DNA of 64,000 bases. Source: Wuchereria bancrofti (taxonomy: Eukaryota; Nematoda; Chromadorea; Rhabditida; Onchocercidae). The number at the start of each line of letters is the position of its first letter. The stretch's first letter is position 1. Both the position numbers and the translations under genes were made by a program. The notes under the pieces were generated by a model. The model did not search any database, was not told the origin of the DNA, and saw nothing but the letters and a program-made list of their open reading frames with translations. This document shows positions 24,801 through 37,514 of the stretch, in pieces. Where the stretch lies: the NCBI GenBank assembly GCA_005281725.1, contig SSBO01000012.1:20910779-20974778 (forward strand). Reading direction: 5' to 3'.

Positions 24801-26282
24801 TAAATCAGGTGTTGTACGCGTGCAGATTGAAGGTGGTGATGGTCAAAACCGAGTTGATGAGAACGTAAGATTGCTCTTGTTTTTCTTTATTCTTTTTCTA
24901 AATGAGAAACTTTATCTGAACTTACTTTCACTTATTGTTCAAGTTAATATTTTCATTTAGGCTGATGAACCAGTGCCATTTGTTTTTACGGGTACAAAAG
25001 ACGCAATTTCCATGGCAAATCTACTGATCGAATATCATTTGCGTCATTTGAAAGAAATGGAGGAAATGCGGTTGAATGTAGATGAGATGCAGCGGCAACT
25101 CTATTCCAGGTCAACTCCTCCTCCCGCTGGAATGAATGGCAATGGGTAATTGAGAATTTGATGAAGCACAGCTGAAAAAATTTAATTACAGCTTCTAATT
25201 TAGGATTGAAAATTTGCACGTTTTAATCTCAAATTTTGCAAACTGTGTGTGAATGTTGACAAAATTTGGCGTATTGCTTTTTTCTGTTTGTTATATGAGT
25301 TATGTGAAATTAAAATTGTTGCAAACGGGGAATTTTTGCAAACAAAAGGGAATTGGAATATTTAGGCGGTGAAGCAGGGAAAAATAGAACTGGTTTGCCT
25401 TGGCGACAAATTACAGAACAATAAGCATAATTTTTTGCCTCTATAGAGCATGCTCTTTGTTTGACTTTAGATTAATTCTGTTGTTTATTGGGCAAAAAAA
25501 AATTCAACGTCATTTCTTTTAGCTATCGTTTTGAACGTGCTGGCTATGAAGGGGGAAATTTTGGAGGTGGACGTGGTGCGCCTTACAGAGGACGTGGACG
25601 CGGTGGTTCTTTTCGTGGTGGCTTTCGTCAAAATAGGGGTATTTTTTACCAACGCTTTCTGAGTTTTCAGACAAGTGGGATTCATAATGGAATACTTCTG
25701 GGAATTCTCAATTTCTAAAACTTGTTCTCGATTACTTAACGTCTCATTGCAGGTGGTGGAGATCAAGATGATCGGCGTCGTCCATTGGATGATGAAAAAG
25801 GAGGCGAAAAAGAAGAAAACGTAGAACGAGAAGCTCGTCGTATTGCTTCTGGTCGTGTACGTGGTGGTCCTCGACGTGGAGGTTGGTTCACTGCACTTAG
25901 CAAAAACGTATTCTAGACATTGTGTCTTGTTTCAAGTCGAGTTATCACTGTGAGAAGTAGAATGAACTCGGTAGACCAAGAATTTTGTCATTAATCAGTT
26001 TAACTCTGAAACTGAAGATCATACCGATTGTTTGAAAAGAGTTCAGAAGACCTTGGTTATTGAGAAGAATGAAAGTGATCATAAGTGCATAGTGTTGAAG
26101 TTTATCAATTCCGGATTTTTGTTTTAAATTAGGTTCTCGCTTTCTTCACTAACATTTCTTCACTAGCTTATTTAGATGATATAGGTCTAGATTGCCAAAA
26201 GTTTTAATCAAATACCGCTAATTTATTTATTTCCATTTCAGGCAGGGGCCATCCAGGACAAGCAGTAAATGGAAGTGGTTAA
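21870..26282 (+). CDS. fmr1/fxr-like: Fragile X-related (FMRP/FXR family) RNA-binding protein
   Basis: Twelve exons, all in phase, 487 aa: 21870-21911, 22489-22557, 22692-22832, 23401-23649, 23883-23978, 24263-24457, 24583-24708, 24790-24864, 24961-25145, 25523-25638, 25753-25881, 26242-26282. Domains in order: two Tudor/Agenet repeats (residues about 1-115; GNGLFYKAFVK), a KH0-like region, KH1 near 225-285 ([13 protein letters not shown], GxxG loop GSHG), KH2 near 290-375 ([20 protein letters not shown], loop GKSG), the [11 protein letters not shown] core, a Leu-rich helix, and an RGG box near 400-430 ([13 protein letters not shown]). In the family these proteins bind mRNAs and ribosomes, repress translation and aid RNP transport. 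Exon 9 would end in an in-frame TAA (25147-25149) if its intron were retained, removing the RGG box. This order is diagnostic of the family; FMR1 versus FXR cannot be split, as one ancestral gene is usual in invertebrates. Confidence 0.96.
22872..23304 (-). pseudogene. Coding-like antisense relic inside an FXR intron
   Basis: On the minus strand the intron 22833-23400 contains a frame with protein-like composition. An exon-like piece starts at 23304 after a CAG acceptor ([13 protein letters not shown], then IWECVAEEM) and ends at a GTAAGT. A second piece ([19 protein letters not shown], later [19 protein letters not shown]) runs about 100 codons interrupted by one TGA. The separation of the two pieces is about 36 bases, too short for a normal intron. 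I do not recognise the family; a decayed copy of a MADF/Myb-like regulator or a nested gene are both possible. The composition differs from typical intron noise in this window. Confidence 0.35.
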
Positions 26283-28511
26283 GGCATGCGTTAGAGTTAT
26301 TATGATCAAATAATGGGACTTGTTTAAAGGATCAACCTCGAAATTTTAGTAGATCTAAGGGGAAGGAATTTTACCAGTTATGTCGTTCATGTGCATTTTT
26401 TTTTTTTTGCTGTTTTAACTAGTTGTTATGCACTAAGTTTTGTTGGTTGTTTTTTCTCTTTTTCGTAAATTTATCACACTGGTTACCATCAGAACAAAAT
26501 CGTTCTTTCCAAATTAAAACGCGTATTAGAGTTCCATTTGTGTGTGTGTTTTTCGGTTGTTTTATTTGTTTGTTTTACAATTGCTATTTATGGTATCCCA
26601 AAGACAGTGCGCTTCATAGTTCAGGGAAATTATTGTGGAAACAAGTTAATCCTATTGCATTTGTGATATAGTATTCATTTCACTTATAGCAAGTTCTCTT
26701 CTGATTAATTTTAAGAAACAACACTATATTTTCCAGCTGCAAATTCTCTAGCGCACAGTCAGTCACTGTCATTTGATTTTAAAGCATTTTTGCTTCCAAT
26801 GCTTTTTTGTGTTTTCGAGTTTGTTTTTTTTTTCATTACATGATTATCCTATTATTACAGTTATACAGTATATGCAGATTCACGGTGATCTCTTTCTCAC
26901 CACTCCTCGTATTCTTAAATCCGAGAAGTCTCTGGAATATTTCAGAGTTTTCGCCAGTTTTGTGCTTGATTTCGCCTTTAGTTGCCCAGCCACATTTCAA
27001 AATAGCTTTCAAAATAATCCAATTTCGAGAAAGTTCTCGGTTGTGTGTTTGATGGGATCGTTTATTTTTTTTTTTTTTGCTAATAAGATGAAATAAAGTT
27101 CGTTCTTGTTGTATGGTCAATATTATTCATCGATAATGAAGATGAGTAAGTAAGCATCAATTGTCTCAATTGTCAACTAAGGGTTTTTTGAATACGGTCT
27201 GGGGCTACTCGGCCATTGTAGTGTGTCACGTTCCCCAGAATTCCTTTCGGCGATGACTGCAAAGAAACTATATTGTTAAACAACAGTTGAACCCATCAGT
27301 CATCTCAAACGGAGCGAGGATTGAGAAAATTGGTTGCAATCGTGACAATGTTTGGGTCGAATTCTCGATAGTATATTAGTAGCTGTAGTATAATGCCTTA
27401 CAAAATGTTTTAATGTATTAGTTTCACAGCACTAAACACGCATAATTTCAGTAACTTTGTCCAAATTTTGACTCAAGAAATGTGAGATTCGAGTACAGTG
27501 CTGTGGAGACCAATTCCCAACAAAAATTAAAACCTCGATAATTCCATTAAAAAAACCAGTTTTGTAAAACTCACAGGAAAGAACTCGAAAAAAGAAAAAC
27601 TTTTTCAAAGGGGATATGGTAAAATTTGAAAGCAAATACATAAATTTTCCACAAAGAACATGAAACAAATATGAAATGAGTTAAGATACACAAATAAAAC
27701 TCCACACTGTGCTAATAAGTTCTGATAACAAAAACAAGACTTTACAAACACCTGCAAAAAACGATTGAAAGCTTCGAAAACAGTCGTTTAAATTATTATT
27801 AACCTACATGCAAGGATATTAACTCTTTCCTGCATTACATCATCCAATAAAGGATTTAGTCAGCACTATTCTTTGCTCTTCATAACCATCCCGATTCATT
27901 ATCTTAGAAACTAAATGACATCAATTACTAACAATAAGAAATTCTTATAAGGTATGGTAATGAGAAATTAAGTAAATTAATATAATGGAAGGAAGTAATA
28001 AACAACACAAATGAGTTTCAAATCAAAATGGCAAGTCGGAAACAAAAAATCGTAAGCACCAGCAATTGAACACCAGAAAACATGGGGAAAGAGTTGTCAA
28101 CTACCTGAGAATAATTCGATTAGTTTTACTATCCAAAATTCATTATACACCATTTACAGCTAACCATAAGGAAAACCTTAGATGAAATATAGCTGGACAT
28201 ACACTGCTCAGGAAGAACTATACAAAAGGTAAACCAAGAATTTTCAAAAAAAAAAAAAAGTCAGCAATTAAAGTTTTCTGGTAGTGACTACTATCCTTAA
28301 AACATTATTATCATTACATGATAAAAAATTATCTTTACGAGGATGCAGATCTAACTAAATTTTATCGCAAATATTCCAACAGAAAAGTAAAGAAAATAGA
28401 CTTTCAGTATTTTTAAACAACAGAAAAAGTCTCTACGCTACAATATCTCAGAAAGTGTTCTAATGCAATCATACTTTAGAAGATGTATTCTATTTAAAAA
28501 AGTGAAATAAG
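26283..28511. other. Convergent 3' UTR / intergenic region between the FXR gene (+) and CMTR1 (-)
   Basis: The FXR 3' UTR probably runs to near 27110, where AATAAA (27092-27097) lies about 810 bases after the stop. It is T-rich with many overlapping chance frames in 26400-27100. The rest should include the CMTR1 3' UTR on the minus strand. I see no further gene. Confidence 0.55.
27092..27097 (+). promoter_or_regulatory. Candidate polyadenylation signal of the FXR-family gene
   Basis: AATAAA after a long T tract; it would define an FXR 3' UTR of about 0.8 kb, unusually long for this window and therefore a likely place for post-transcriptional control. Confidence 0.45.
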
Positions 28512-31500
28512 TTACAGTGAATGCTTATGAGAAACACTGTCCTTTTGTTGCTGAGCGATAGCATGCACAGATCGCAGTGTGAGTCCTTCTGAATGTTCTT
28601 CTGCTTCCAGCACTGCTCGTGGTCCATAATCTTCACCGACGATGAAGTTGCGTGTCCATTCCCAGAACCACTGATAGCAATCATTCTTCGATGTATCACT
28701 ATTATTCGGTGAACTTAAACATTTCAAATAATCACTCACAAATTTTCCACAGCAGAAATATCACTATAACAGGATATGATCAATCATTAAATATAGATGT
28801 AGCATAACATTTCAAAAATTTCAAAACTTCTAACGTGTACAACTATTGACTTCATCTACTACAGCTTTCCTCCTCAGTCTTTCTCATCAATATATTCTTG
28901 GAATAAACTAAAAAAGATACTGTTTCTTTGCAATAACTGCCTTCCAGAAATTTACACAACATTGCGCTTTCTCAAACTGTTCGCTAAAAACCGATGATCC
29001 CTGACATGTAGGATTGAATGCATACAGTTTTCCGTGACTTCTGGACCAGCACATAATCCATGGATCTAAATACGATAAGGGATGAAAATCAATGCAGTAC
29101 TAAAGATTTGTTTAACTTGAGCCTGTAATTTCGAAGTATTCAAAACTGAAACAACAATCATTTGAAAATAAATTCAACAGTTATATCTTCTTTATAAACT
29201 AATTATGTAAGAGGAGCGTGCTCATTAGGTTTTAATTTGTACACTGCTGAATTATGAATAAACAGTCAAGAAAAAAAAAAAAAAAAAACCAACTAATTAA
29301 GAGTGAAGTAATTCGCATTCCACGACAATAGAAAAAGGACGGCAATATTTCATCACCCTCCTCAATCACTGCAACTTCTTCACCTTTTGCGAGGATAACA
29401 TGAAATCGATGCATCTCAGAGTGTAGTTCATCAAGCATGAATACCTAAAAATAAACTCTAGACAATTTTTTAAAAAAAATGTAGAAGAGATGTTCTTCTA
29501 ATGATACAAAACTCCTTTAGTTTCGAAATTCTTTGATTTCGGATAAGAATGCAATTTGCACAATAATCGGGCTTATTAACGATATCTAACTATGAAAAAT
29601 TATTCTCTCCAATGTGGACAACAAAAAGTGACCAACGTCCTAGTTCATGAATATCCTTTTCCTTTCCATACAACAATAAATGTTTTTTGCTATGTATTAA
29701 CTTCAACACTATCAGCAAAAAATAACCAAGCTATATTTTCTACTAGATAAAATTTACCCACCCTTAGCATCCATTCAGAAAATAAACTTACTTTGGCAGG
29801 GAAAACTTGTGCAATTTTTTTATCAGGTGTTTCATATACAAATTTAATAGCTTTGCACATCTTTTGAGCTGCTGTCATTCTTTCATCGAAAGGGAGCGCA
29901 GAAACATCATCACCATTTAATAATGCCGCGTCAAGAATTCGAATTGCTGCTCGTTCGCCTTCCAATCTCCCTTTGTCGTCCAACTGCAATGAAATGGTGT
30001 GATGTACTACAAAGCATTAGAATAAGCTATCCTTAAGAAAATACACACCTGAATAGTCAAAACAGATTTAGATAATCGTAGTATTTTATATTTTTCAAAA
30101 CATTAATCTTATGCTATTCTGAGATTTTCATAGTAACACTAAAGAACGAATGGATGAAGTGAAAGAAAAAGAAGTAAAAGTGAGAATAAAAACTACATTA
30201 AAAACTCAAAGTAATTTTTGGCATGGGCATTTTGTTAGAATCTTATGAATGAATGAATGAACAGAGAGAAAAATCTAACCTCTTTGTAAGCTTTGGTAAT
30301 CTGTACAAGCAATACCGTATCTTTCGGTATACTGACATCGAAGGGAACTCTTTCAAAACCTTGCTGAGAGTATGGTGAATAAAAATAAGTGCCCATTTGC
30401 TAAAAAACGACATAGTAATCATAACAGTTTTAAACAATTTTCGGCTTTTCTACTGAGGAATCAATTTTGTTTTTTTTTTTTACCGTGTGACATCTATTAA
30501 TGCAAAATTCAATGGAAATCATAATGATGTCAAAAGGAAGATAAATCTTCTAAACGTAAGAAAATCATTATTAAAAATTTTGAACTTTTGTTTCATCGGG
30601 TATGTATCAGTTAACTATTACTAGAACGGGACATTCGCCGGGATTTTATAGAGGATTCAGTTGAACAAAAGATCGACGTCTTGAATAATTAATTACTTTT
30701 CATGGAACTAAAAGCTTTTGTTACAATTCTTTAAATGTCGGTAGTGTACAATTAAGTAAATCTTAGATGCAAAAACTTTTTACTACAATACATTTTAATG
30801 CAATTTTCTTACAAATACTTTGCACACTTTAAGATACAAGCTCTTGATAACACATAATCCTTAAAACATTTCAGCAGAAAGAATCAAATAATTTTAAATG
30901 AAAAAAAAAAAGAAAAAACGACTCACAGTCGAGATCAATAGAACTGGAAGCTCTTTTTCCGTGACGGCGCACATTCGTAACTCGGCATATCGCATCCGAC
31001 TTGCTCCACACAACAAAACATTTTTCGTGAAAGCCGGTGGTTTCTGTTGTAATTCTTTAAAATCGATAATCTAAAATTAAGAGTGCCTGATATTACTAAC
31101 GGGAATGATTTTCATGTACTTTCATATACGTGTTCAGGATTTTCTTGAACAGCAGTAGACTCTCAAGTGAAAGAGTAAGGCCGTTCCAATTAAACCTTGA
31201 CAAGACGACTGATAGCCGCAAATAATGATTCATTTGTTTCGTAGGGTTTTTTTTTGGTAATATCCGGGATCTTCCAGTACTGCAAGCATTCCCTTCTTAG
31301 TTTTTCTTGATCTCGATCAAGTTGACCAGTATTCTGAGCAAAAATTCGATATTTATCCAGGTAACTTATTTGTCTTTTTATCGTCCTGCAACAACGGCAT
31401 ATATATCACTTAAGCAAAACACATCCTACAAATACGCACTTCAAAATTGCACTATTGATAATCAGCGATTACAAAGCGAAAAAACTATTCGGATTTTTCG

Positions 31501-34500
31501 AAAAACCTCCTTTTCGTAAGCATATCCACTACTGTCATAATCGAAATTGAAGATATAAGAAATAAGTATTTCCAATTTTTGAAATTAGAAAGATAGAAGG
31601 TATGCTTTTCTTTTTCAGTTTCCAGTGGGTTATACACTCATTCATTATTCCCCTACGAGATTGCAATAAAAGTTCAAAAGTAAGTGAAATCTTTCAGTGT
31701 AAAGAAAAAAAGATGCTAAAGTTAATGATTTCAAAAATAAAATAAAATGCTAAAATGCATCAGTTGCTCTCCAGACTGAAAATGACTAGAAATTTTAATA
31801 AGCATTGATGTCTAAAAATAAACCTTTCATTATGTTCCAATATATATGCCATAAAAATTTTATCCGAATAGATCATATTTTCAGGAACAACTTCTATTAC
31901 ATCTCGTACTTTAGTTTCCCAGAACCGATCCAATTCTGCATTAATTTTAGTCATGTATTTTTTCACTTCTGAGACATAACATGCCAACGGATTATCACAA
32001 ACAATATATCTGCAAAAAAAAAAAAAAATTGTAATAAAAGCAAATTCATGACCTCATTATTACTATATTACTCGGATATTTGAACAGATCGAAAATACAT
32101 TTTGCGTGATTCCAATACCAATTTTTTTGAAAAATATCCCAAAACTATTTCTTTGCTCCACAGAATTAGAATACCCTTGATACCACCAAAACAAACACAG
32201 TATTATGAACAAATGTAAGTACTTAAATCACTTTCCACTTTATACCTTATAATATGTAAACTGTAAATGCTAAAACAAAGAAAGAAGCAACCTTTCCGAA
32301 TTAGCTGGACGACTAGTATTAGGTTTGTGTATTGATATTCTTTCAAATACAATATACATCAAATAGATAAGGCCGATACTAAATGGTGTGAAAATATCGA
32401 ATAATTTACAAACAAATTTTCCACCACTTCCCGTGTTATGGTTTTTCACACGCAGAACTGAGAGACCAGTCAAAAATTGACATAGATAAAGACGTTTTGA
32501 TAAAATTTCCTAAAAAGTAAATTTAAAAATTTTTGGTGAATATTGAGTTGAGTTTTCCACAGATCTCTTCAAAAAAATCCTCAAGTTTAAATTACAAGAA
32601 ATTTCATAAGAATATATTTACAACAAATCCAAGGAGTACAACTAACAACTTGCGGTTGCAGTTTGTCGCAGAATTATTAAGATCTAAAGATTAAAAAATC
32701 TTGCCTGAATATTTTCTTGTTGATCGACACAAAAGCCACCGTCTGCCATAACTAAATCCACACCAACGTTATTGGTGCCGCGTTTCACAATCTGAGTCAT
32801 TTCAAAGTAATTTAAGAGCCAACGTTGAACGAGAAATAACTTCACTAAATTTTAAACTAAGTTACTCGAAACTAAACCAATGATTTCAAACTAAAAAATG
32901 ACATCGGATTCTACAAAATGATATGAACTACCGGAATTTTCTTATATTCATAATTTTTCTTCCTTACATGACCAAATATGAACTGACATCTTCAAATGAG
33001 GTGATATTATCTGGTTTGGTGATATCACCATCGTTGTGTTTACCATAATAAGGCTCGAAATAGGAAGGTGAAGCGGCTGTGAAACGTTTCAATTTGAAAT
33101 CATCTTTTCCTGTAAAGAGAAAAATTATTCTACAAAACAATCTCCATTATATTTTCCTTATTTAATGAATAAAAAATAATTTATTTCTCCCATTCTGATT
33201 TCTTTAAAATCTATCAAAGAATTCCAGCAACATTTAGTTTTTTCCGGTTCGTCATACATTTCCGCATCATTTGCGACTAAGCACGTTATGATCACAGTTG
33301 CCTAACACATTTTGGACTGGAAATATAGAATATTTTGAAATAAAATTCAAAAAATTCTCAACTTTTAACGTCATTCCAAAACCTCTCGCGTTATAGTAAC
33401 CCTTTCTCCATAATACATATTCTGTGAATCCACCAGGACCAGCGCATATGTCAGCAAAATAAAATAAAGGCGATAATCGACCAGCATTCTTTCCTGGAGT
33501 TGCTACTCGACATTTCTCATTTTTTATTTCCACATTCATAGGATTTTTGATTTCAACGTTATCTGGTTTTTCACCCGTTAATAACCAATCATAGATACGA
33601 TCTAAGTTTGCCATTTTCATCGCTGCCCTTAAAAAAATATATTTTCTAAAAAGAATTCAAGAATTTTGAAATATGACAGATGATTTATACAAATCCTTCT
33701 AGATGATTTAATTGCATCAAAAAGATTGAGATAAACTTCTTCACGTGAAAAAAAGAGGAGGACTTGGAAAAAATTTTTGGCATCAATCAGAGTTCATCAA
33801 AAAGAAAAAACAGGAATTTGAAAAGCCTGAATGAAAAGCACTGCTATTCGCATAACAAGAGTTAATAGAGAGTGTTGCATTATTTATGGTACTATTTGTT
33901 TACCGAAGGGACGATTTCCTATGTTAACAACTTTTGCAATTAAATGATTTACCGATTCTGGAAGAATGCAGAACCAATTGTCTCATATGGATTTGCTCGG
34001 ATACGGGCCTCCTTTAAGTCCTTCATATCAAGCTCATCAAAAACGGATTTTGCATCCAACATTTTTTTTATCAAATTGCTATCACAATATTTCCATTCAC
34101 CATCCAATGTCTCTTTTCGCTAGAATATACAGATAAAATTTTATGAAATTCAAAAAGGCTTAAAACTGTGAATTCTTCCTAATTGACTTATTTCCATCTT
34201 TCATTCACTTTATAAAAAGTAGACTTACGTTTCCAATAACAATCCAGTCGTCTTGATCTTGCAAATCTTTTGTGAATTTCTCTCGAATGTCATCAGGAGC
34301 AGATAACCACAATACATTTTCTTCCACAGGTTTTTCTTCTTCAGCAAAATCCCAAATTACATTCCAATCTCGAGCAATTTTCTAAAAATGAATGAGCAGT
34401 TATTTATTTTAGAAGTGAGAACCGAACAATTTTAATCAGTAATAAGTCAGTTTTTCTTTTTTTTTTTTGATACAAAAATCACTAGAAATTTTTTATACCA

Positions 34501-35894
34501 AAAATAAGATATTATATTGTGGATGTGGAAAGAAAATCAATTCTTCATCACCTGATTCGCAGGCTGTCCGAAACCTTCGCGACCTCGTTGCGTGGAGAAT
34601 GGTATCAGTTCTGTGCGTCCTTGGCCGCTCTTACCAAGCCCGCCACCATCATATCCCATTTTAGCTAACAGTGCTGCTCCTCTGTTTTCATAAGCTTGCT
34701 TTGGCTAAAATGTTTTGTGAATTACATTTTAATATATCTCATACATGAGATATATTTTTCTAACCCGAATAAAAGGAGCGAAATATCAGGAAAGAATTAT
34801 CATTTCAGGTACGAAGTTCATGGAAAGAACAAATTGGAAGGTACTGGTCTAAAAGTAGTTTGCAGCAAGCACTTTTTGATAAAATCTCATTCCTTCCTTG
34901 CTGTTATGAAAAGATCATTGCTGTAGCAATTTAGACCAATAAATAACTCTTAAAAGCAGTAAAAAAAAAAGAAATACATAAGCTAAAGGAATAAACGAAC
35001 TCTTGTTTTAGAGAAATGTCAAGAATGTATGAGATTTTAAGATAATGCGCTGAAAAAAAAAGCTGTTTATGAAAAATCTCTAATTTACTTTTTTACAGAT
35101 GTCAATAAACTGGAATTTTCTTAAAGCTAACTATTTTAGCAGGAACTTCGTATTCATCCTCACTGTCAGTCAGCTTTTCACTATTTTGAAATGGTTTTTT
35201 CATCGGTTTTGTTTCTTGAAGCTCTTCTTCGAAACCATCTCGAATATCTTCCAAACGAGTGGACACTAGTCGACGTATCATCTGGAATGCCTATTTTACA
35301 AAAATGTAATACACAGATGCTTCTACAAAGATTTGAATAAGGAACAGATAAAGTTAGCGACTGATGTTTTCTAGTTAGCTTCTTCCCTTGTTATGTATTC
35401 TTTCGCAAGAAGGATGAGGTTTTCCCTTAAATAAATAAGAATGAGGGACGGAGAAGAATTACGATAACTGATTTACAAACTTTCAAAATCTAAAGAAAAC
35501 AGAAAAATCCCTCAATTTAATAAGGAGAACAGAGAAACATTCTTAAACTAATTTCAGAAAAATCACATCAAAGAAAGTATGAATTACAGTCTTCTGCAAA
35601 AACATTCTTGAAAAATACCATAAAAAACAATACCTAATAAAGTTCTTACCTAATAAATTTCTAAATTAAAATATAGAAAATAAGGCTCACAAATAACAAA
35701 CCATTTGAATAACAAAAGGTAATTTCAAAACTCATTTCTGGGAACTTCAAATAACTTTATTCAAGTAATGGATTCCAAATCCAAAGAGAATCATGAAACC
35801 TAGAGAAGTATAAACATGCAAGCTTAACTAATGAAGAAACTCAGACCTTGCTGTTACTACCATCCATCGTGTGTCTTGAAGCATCTTCAGACAT
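28512..35894 (-). CDS. CMTR1: Cap-specific mRNA (nucleoside-2'-O-)-methyltransferase 1
   Basis: Exons in coding order: 35894-35847, 35290-35132, 34704-34552, 34381-34229, 34119-33953, 33627-33363, 33109-32988, 32791-32705, 32509-32292, 32009-31824, 31385-31196, 31070-30927, 30399-30280, 29983-29792, 29444-29357, 29065-28909, 28734-28512; about 890 aa. A G-patch (residues about 85-120; [20 protein letters not shown]) precedes an FtsJ/RrmJ-type methyltransferase core: [11 protein letters not shown] (catalytic Lys), [19 protein letters not shown] (SAM site), VMADGGF (catalytic Asp), [10 protein letters not shown] (second Lys), TSRPANSER. The C-terminal part continues through the inactive guanylyltransferase-like region to an FWEW segment, as in CMTR1. 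The enzyme methylates the ribose of the first transcribed nucleotide (cap1) in the nucleus. The junction 33363/33109 is not canonical in phase, and intron 32704-32510 has a GC donor. An acceptor-like TTTCAG at 35913 just before the ATG may be a trans-splice or 5' UTR acceptor. Confidence 0.95.
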
Positions 35895-37514
35895 TTCGTT
35901 TGTTCGAGATCTGAAAGCAAGGTGCGTTTTTACAAATGCAATTTAAAACAAATGACAATATCAGTAATCAGCGCAAACTATGTATCACTAACCAACGAAA
36001 AGAAAATCGCATCTGAATTATTCAGTTACTAATGATACTGAATAATTGAATCAAATGAAAACAAGTATAAGCTAGTATAAAAATAAACAACGTGTTCCGT
36101 AAATATCACGTTTTCTAGCATAATCGTCCACAGAATTACTAGCATAATCGTAGTGAATGCTAGTCAATAAACATAACTGAGTTAAATTCTCGAGAATCAC
36201 TGCCTCATTTAACGCATATTGCCCTTTCTCTGGTTGAGTCAATCCGAGATTAAAATTGATATAAAGAGTACGAAATGTTTTAAGATGTTTGGTGCTACGA
36301 ATGGAATAAAAGCGTAATAACAGGAAAAATATGATCGATAATGGAATGTCGTCAAGTGGAACTAAGCTACTCAGATAGATTCCATTAATGAAATATATAA
36401 CTGCAATTGTTATGGTGGTATGACTGACAAAGATATCTTTAGAAATATTAGAAATCTGAAATCACATGAAAAGATTTCTATTTTTTAATTTAAAAATGTA
36501 GAGTGAAAGAAATGTTTGCATGCCAAAACTTGCATCTTTGTTTATATGAAGATGAAGTTAGGTTAAGTAAACATTTGCCAGTAAACCTGTTGTTCCTGAA
36601 AGCTATTTAGCTGAAAGAATGTGAAAATGGAGAAGTATACATATGATTCCGAATTACTGAAAAAGTTAACTTTGATCTGTAAGTTGATATATACACATGC
36701 AATTTCCTTTTTTTTTTTTTTAACATACAAAAAAGACAACTACTTCGTTGCTTTTGTCTAGTTGAATTTCAATTTTTGAATTTTGTTGCTAGCTAGCTAA
36801 ACTGTACAGTCATCATTGGGTAATTGTTTCAATTGTTTAAAAAAGTTCTTCAGATTATACTATCTATGCTACTGCTATGTTCGCTAGTCTGTCAGCGTGT
36901 GCGTCTATTTAACCTCACGCAGAGACGTCAATTCCTGTTTCAATCCAACCTGATAAGTCAAGCAGGTGGCTTAGTCTTTTGGTGACAAGAAACCATCCTA
37001 CATAAATCTACCAGTGTACCGACATACCAATGCATCAGGTAACAAAGTATTCTTGTCGTAGTCCGGTATTTCGCGGTTACGCGGTAGTATATCAGTTAGA
37101 GGTAGCACGTACGAATGTGATTGTTACTTTTCTAATTATTCCTCATATATACATATTTACGTCATCTAATGTGCCTGCAGTTATTGCTTATCATTCATTT
37201 GTTTGTTTAATTTTTTATATTTCATTATCTAAAGTCATTTTAGTTTGCCTTTTATTCCGCCAATTTCGTTTCTATTTGATTTAGTGAATTTTAATTTAGC
37301 ACTGATGTTTGCTTGCCTTGTACTAAGTTTTCATGAGAAACAGAATATGATAGTATCGTAGGTCAAGTTATATCTCGCAGTACATATCACTTGTGTCCAA
37401 CTTTTTATGTTGTCAAACGAATCACTGTGAATAAAAAATTTATCAGTACTTTGGGACATGTTCGACATATCTTTTTCAGCAGCTATGCTCCAACTTTTTT
37501 TTTTTGAATTTTAG
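35895..37514. promoter_or_regulatory. Divergent upstream region between CMTR1 (-) and TTF2 (+)
   Basis: 1.6 kb separate the two start codons. No conserved coding frame is seen; the 84-codon frame at 37030-37284 has no recognised similarity. Both promoters should lie here. An acceptor-like TTTTAG directly abuts the TTF2 ATG at 37515, so an upstream untranslated exon or a trans-splice site is likely. Confidence 0.55.

Noticed and set aside
26423..27120. Several frames of 80-107 codons after the FXR stop
   Set aside because: Compositionally Phe/Ser/Cys-rich from T-rich DNA, overlapping on both strands and upstream of the polyadenylation signal; best read as 3' UTR.
28735..28763. Longer start of the last CMTR1 exon at acceptor TTATAG
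   Set aside because: Using that acceptor brings a stop codon into frame before the FWEW segment; the acceptor TGTGAG at 28735 keeps the phase.
34467..34926. Plus-strand frames opposite CMTR1
   Set aside because: The minus strand here encodes the CMTR1 G-patch exon; the plus frames are its shadow and intron sequence.
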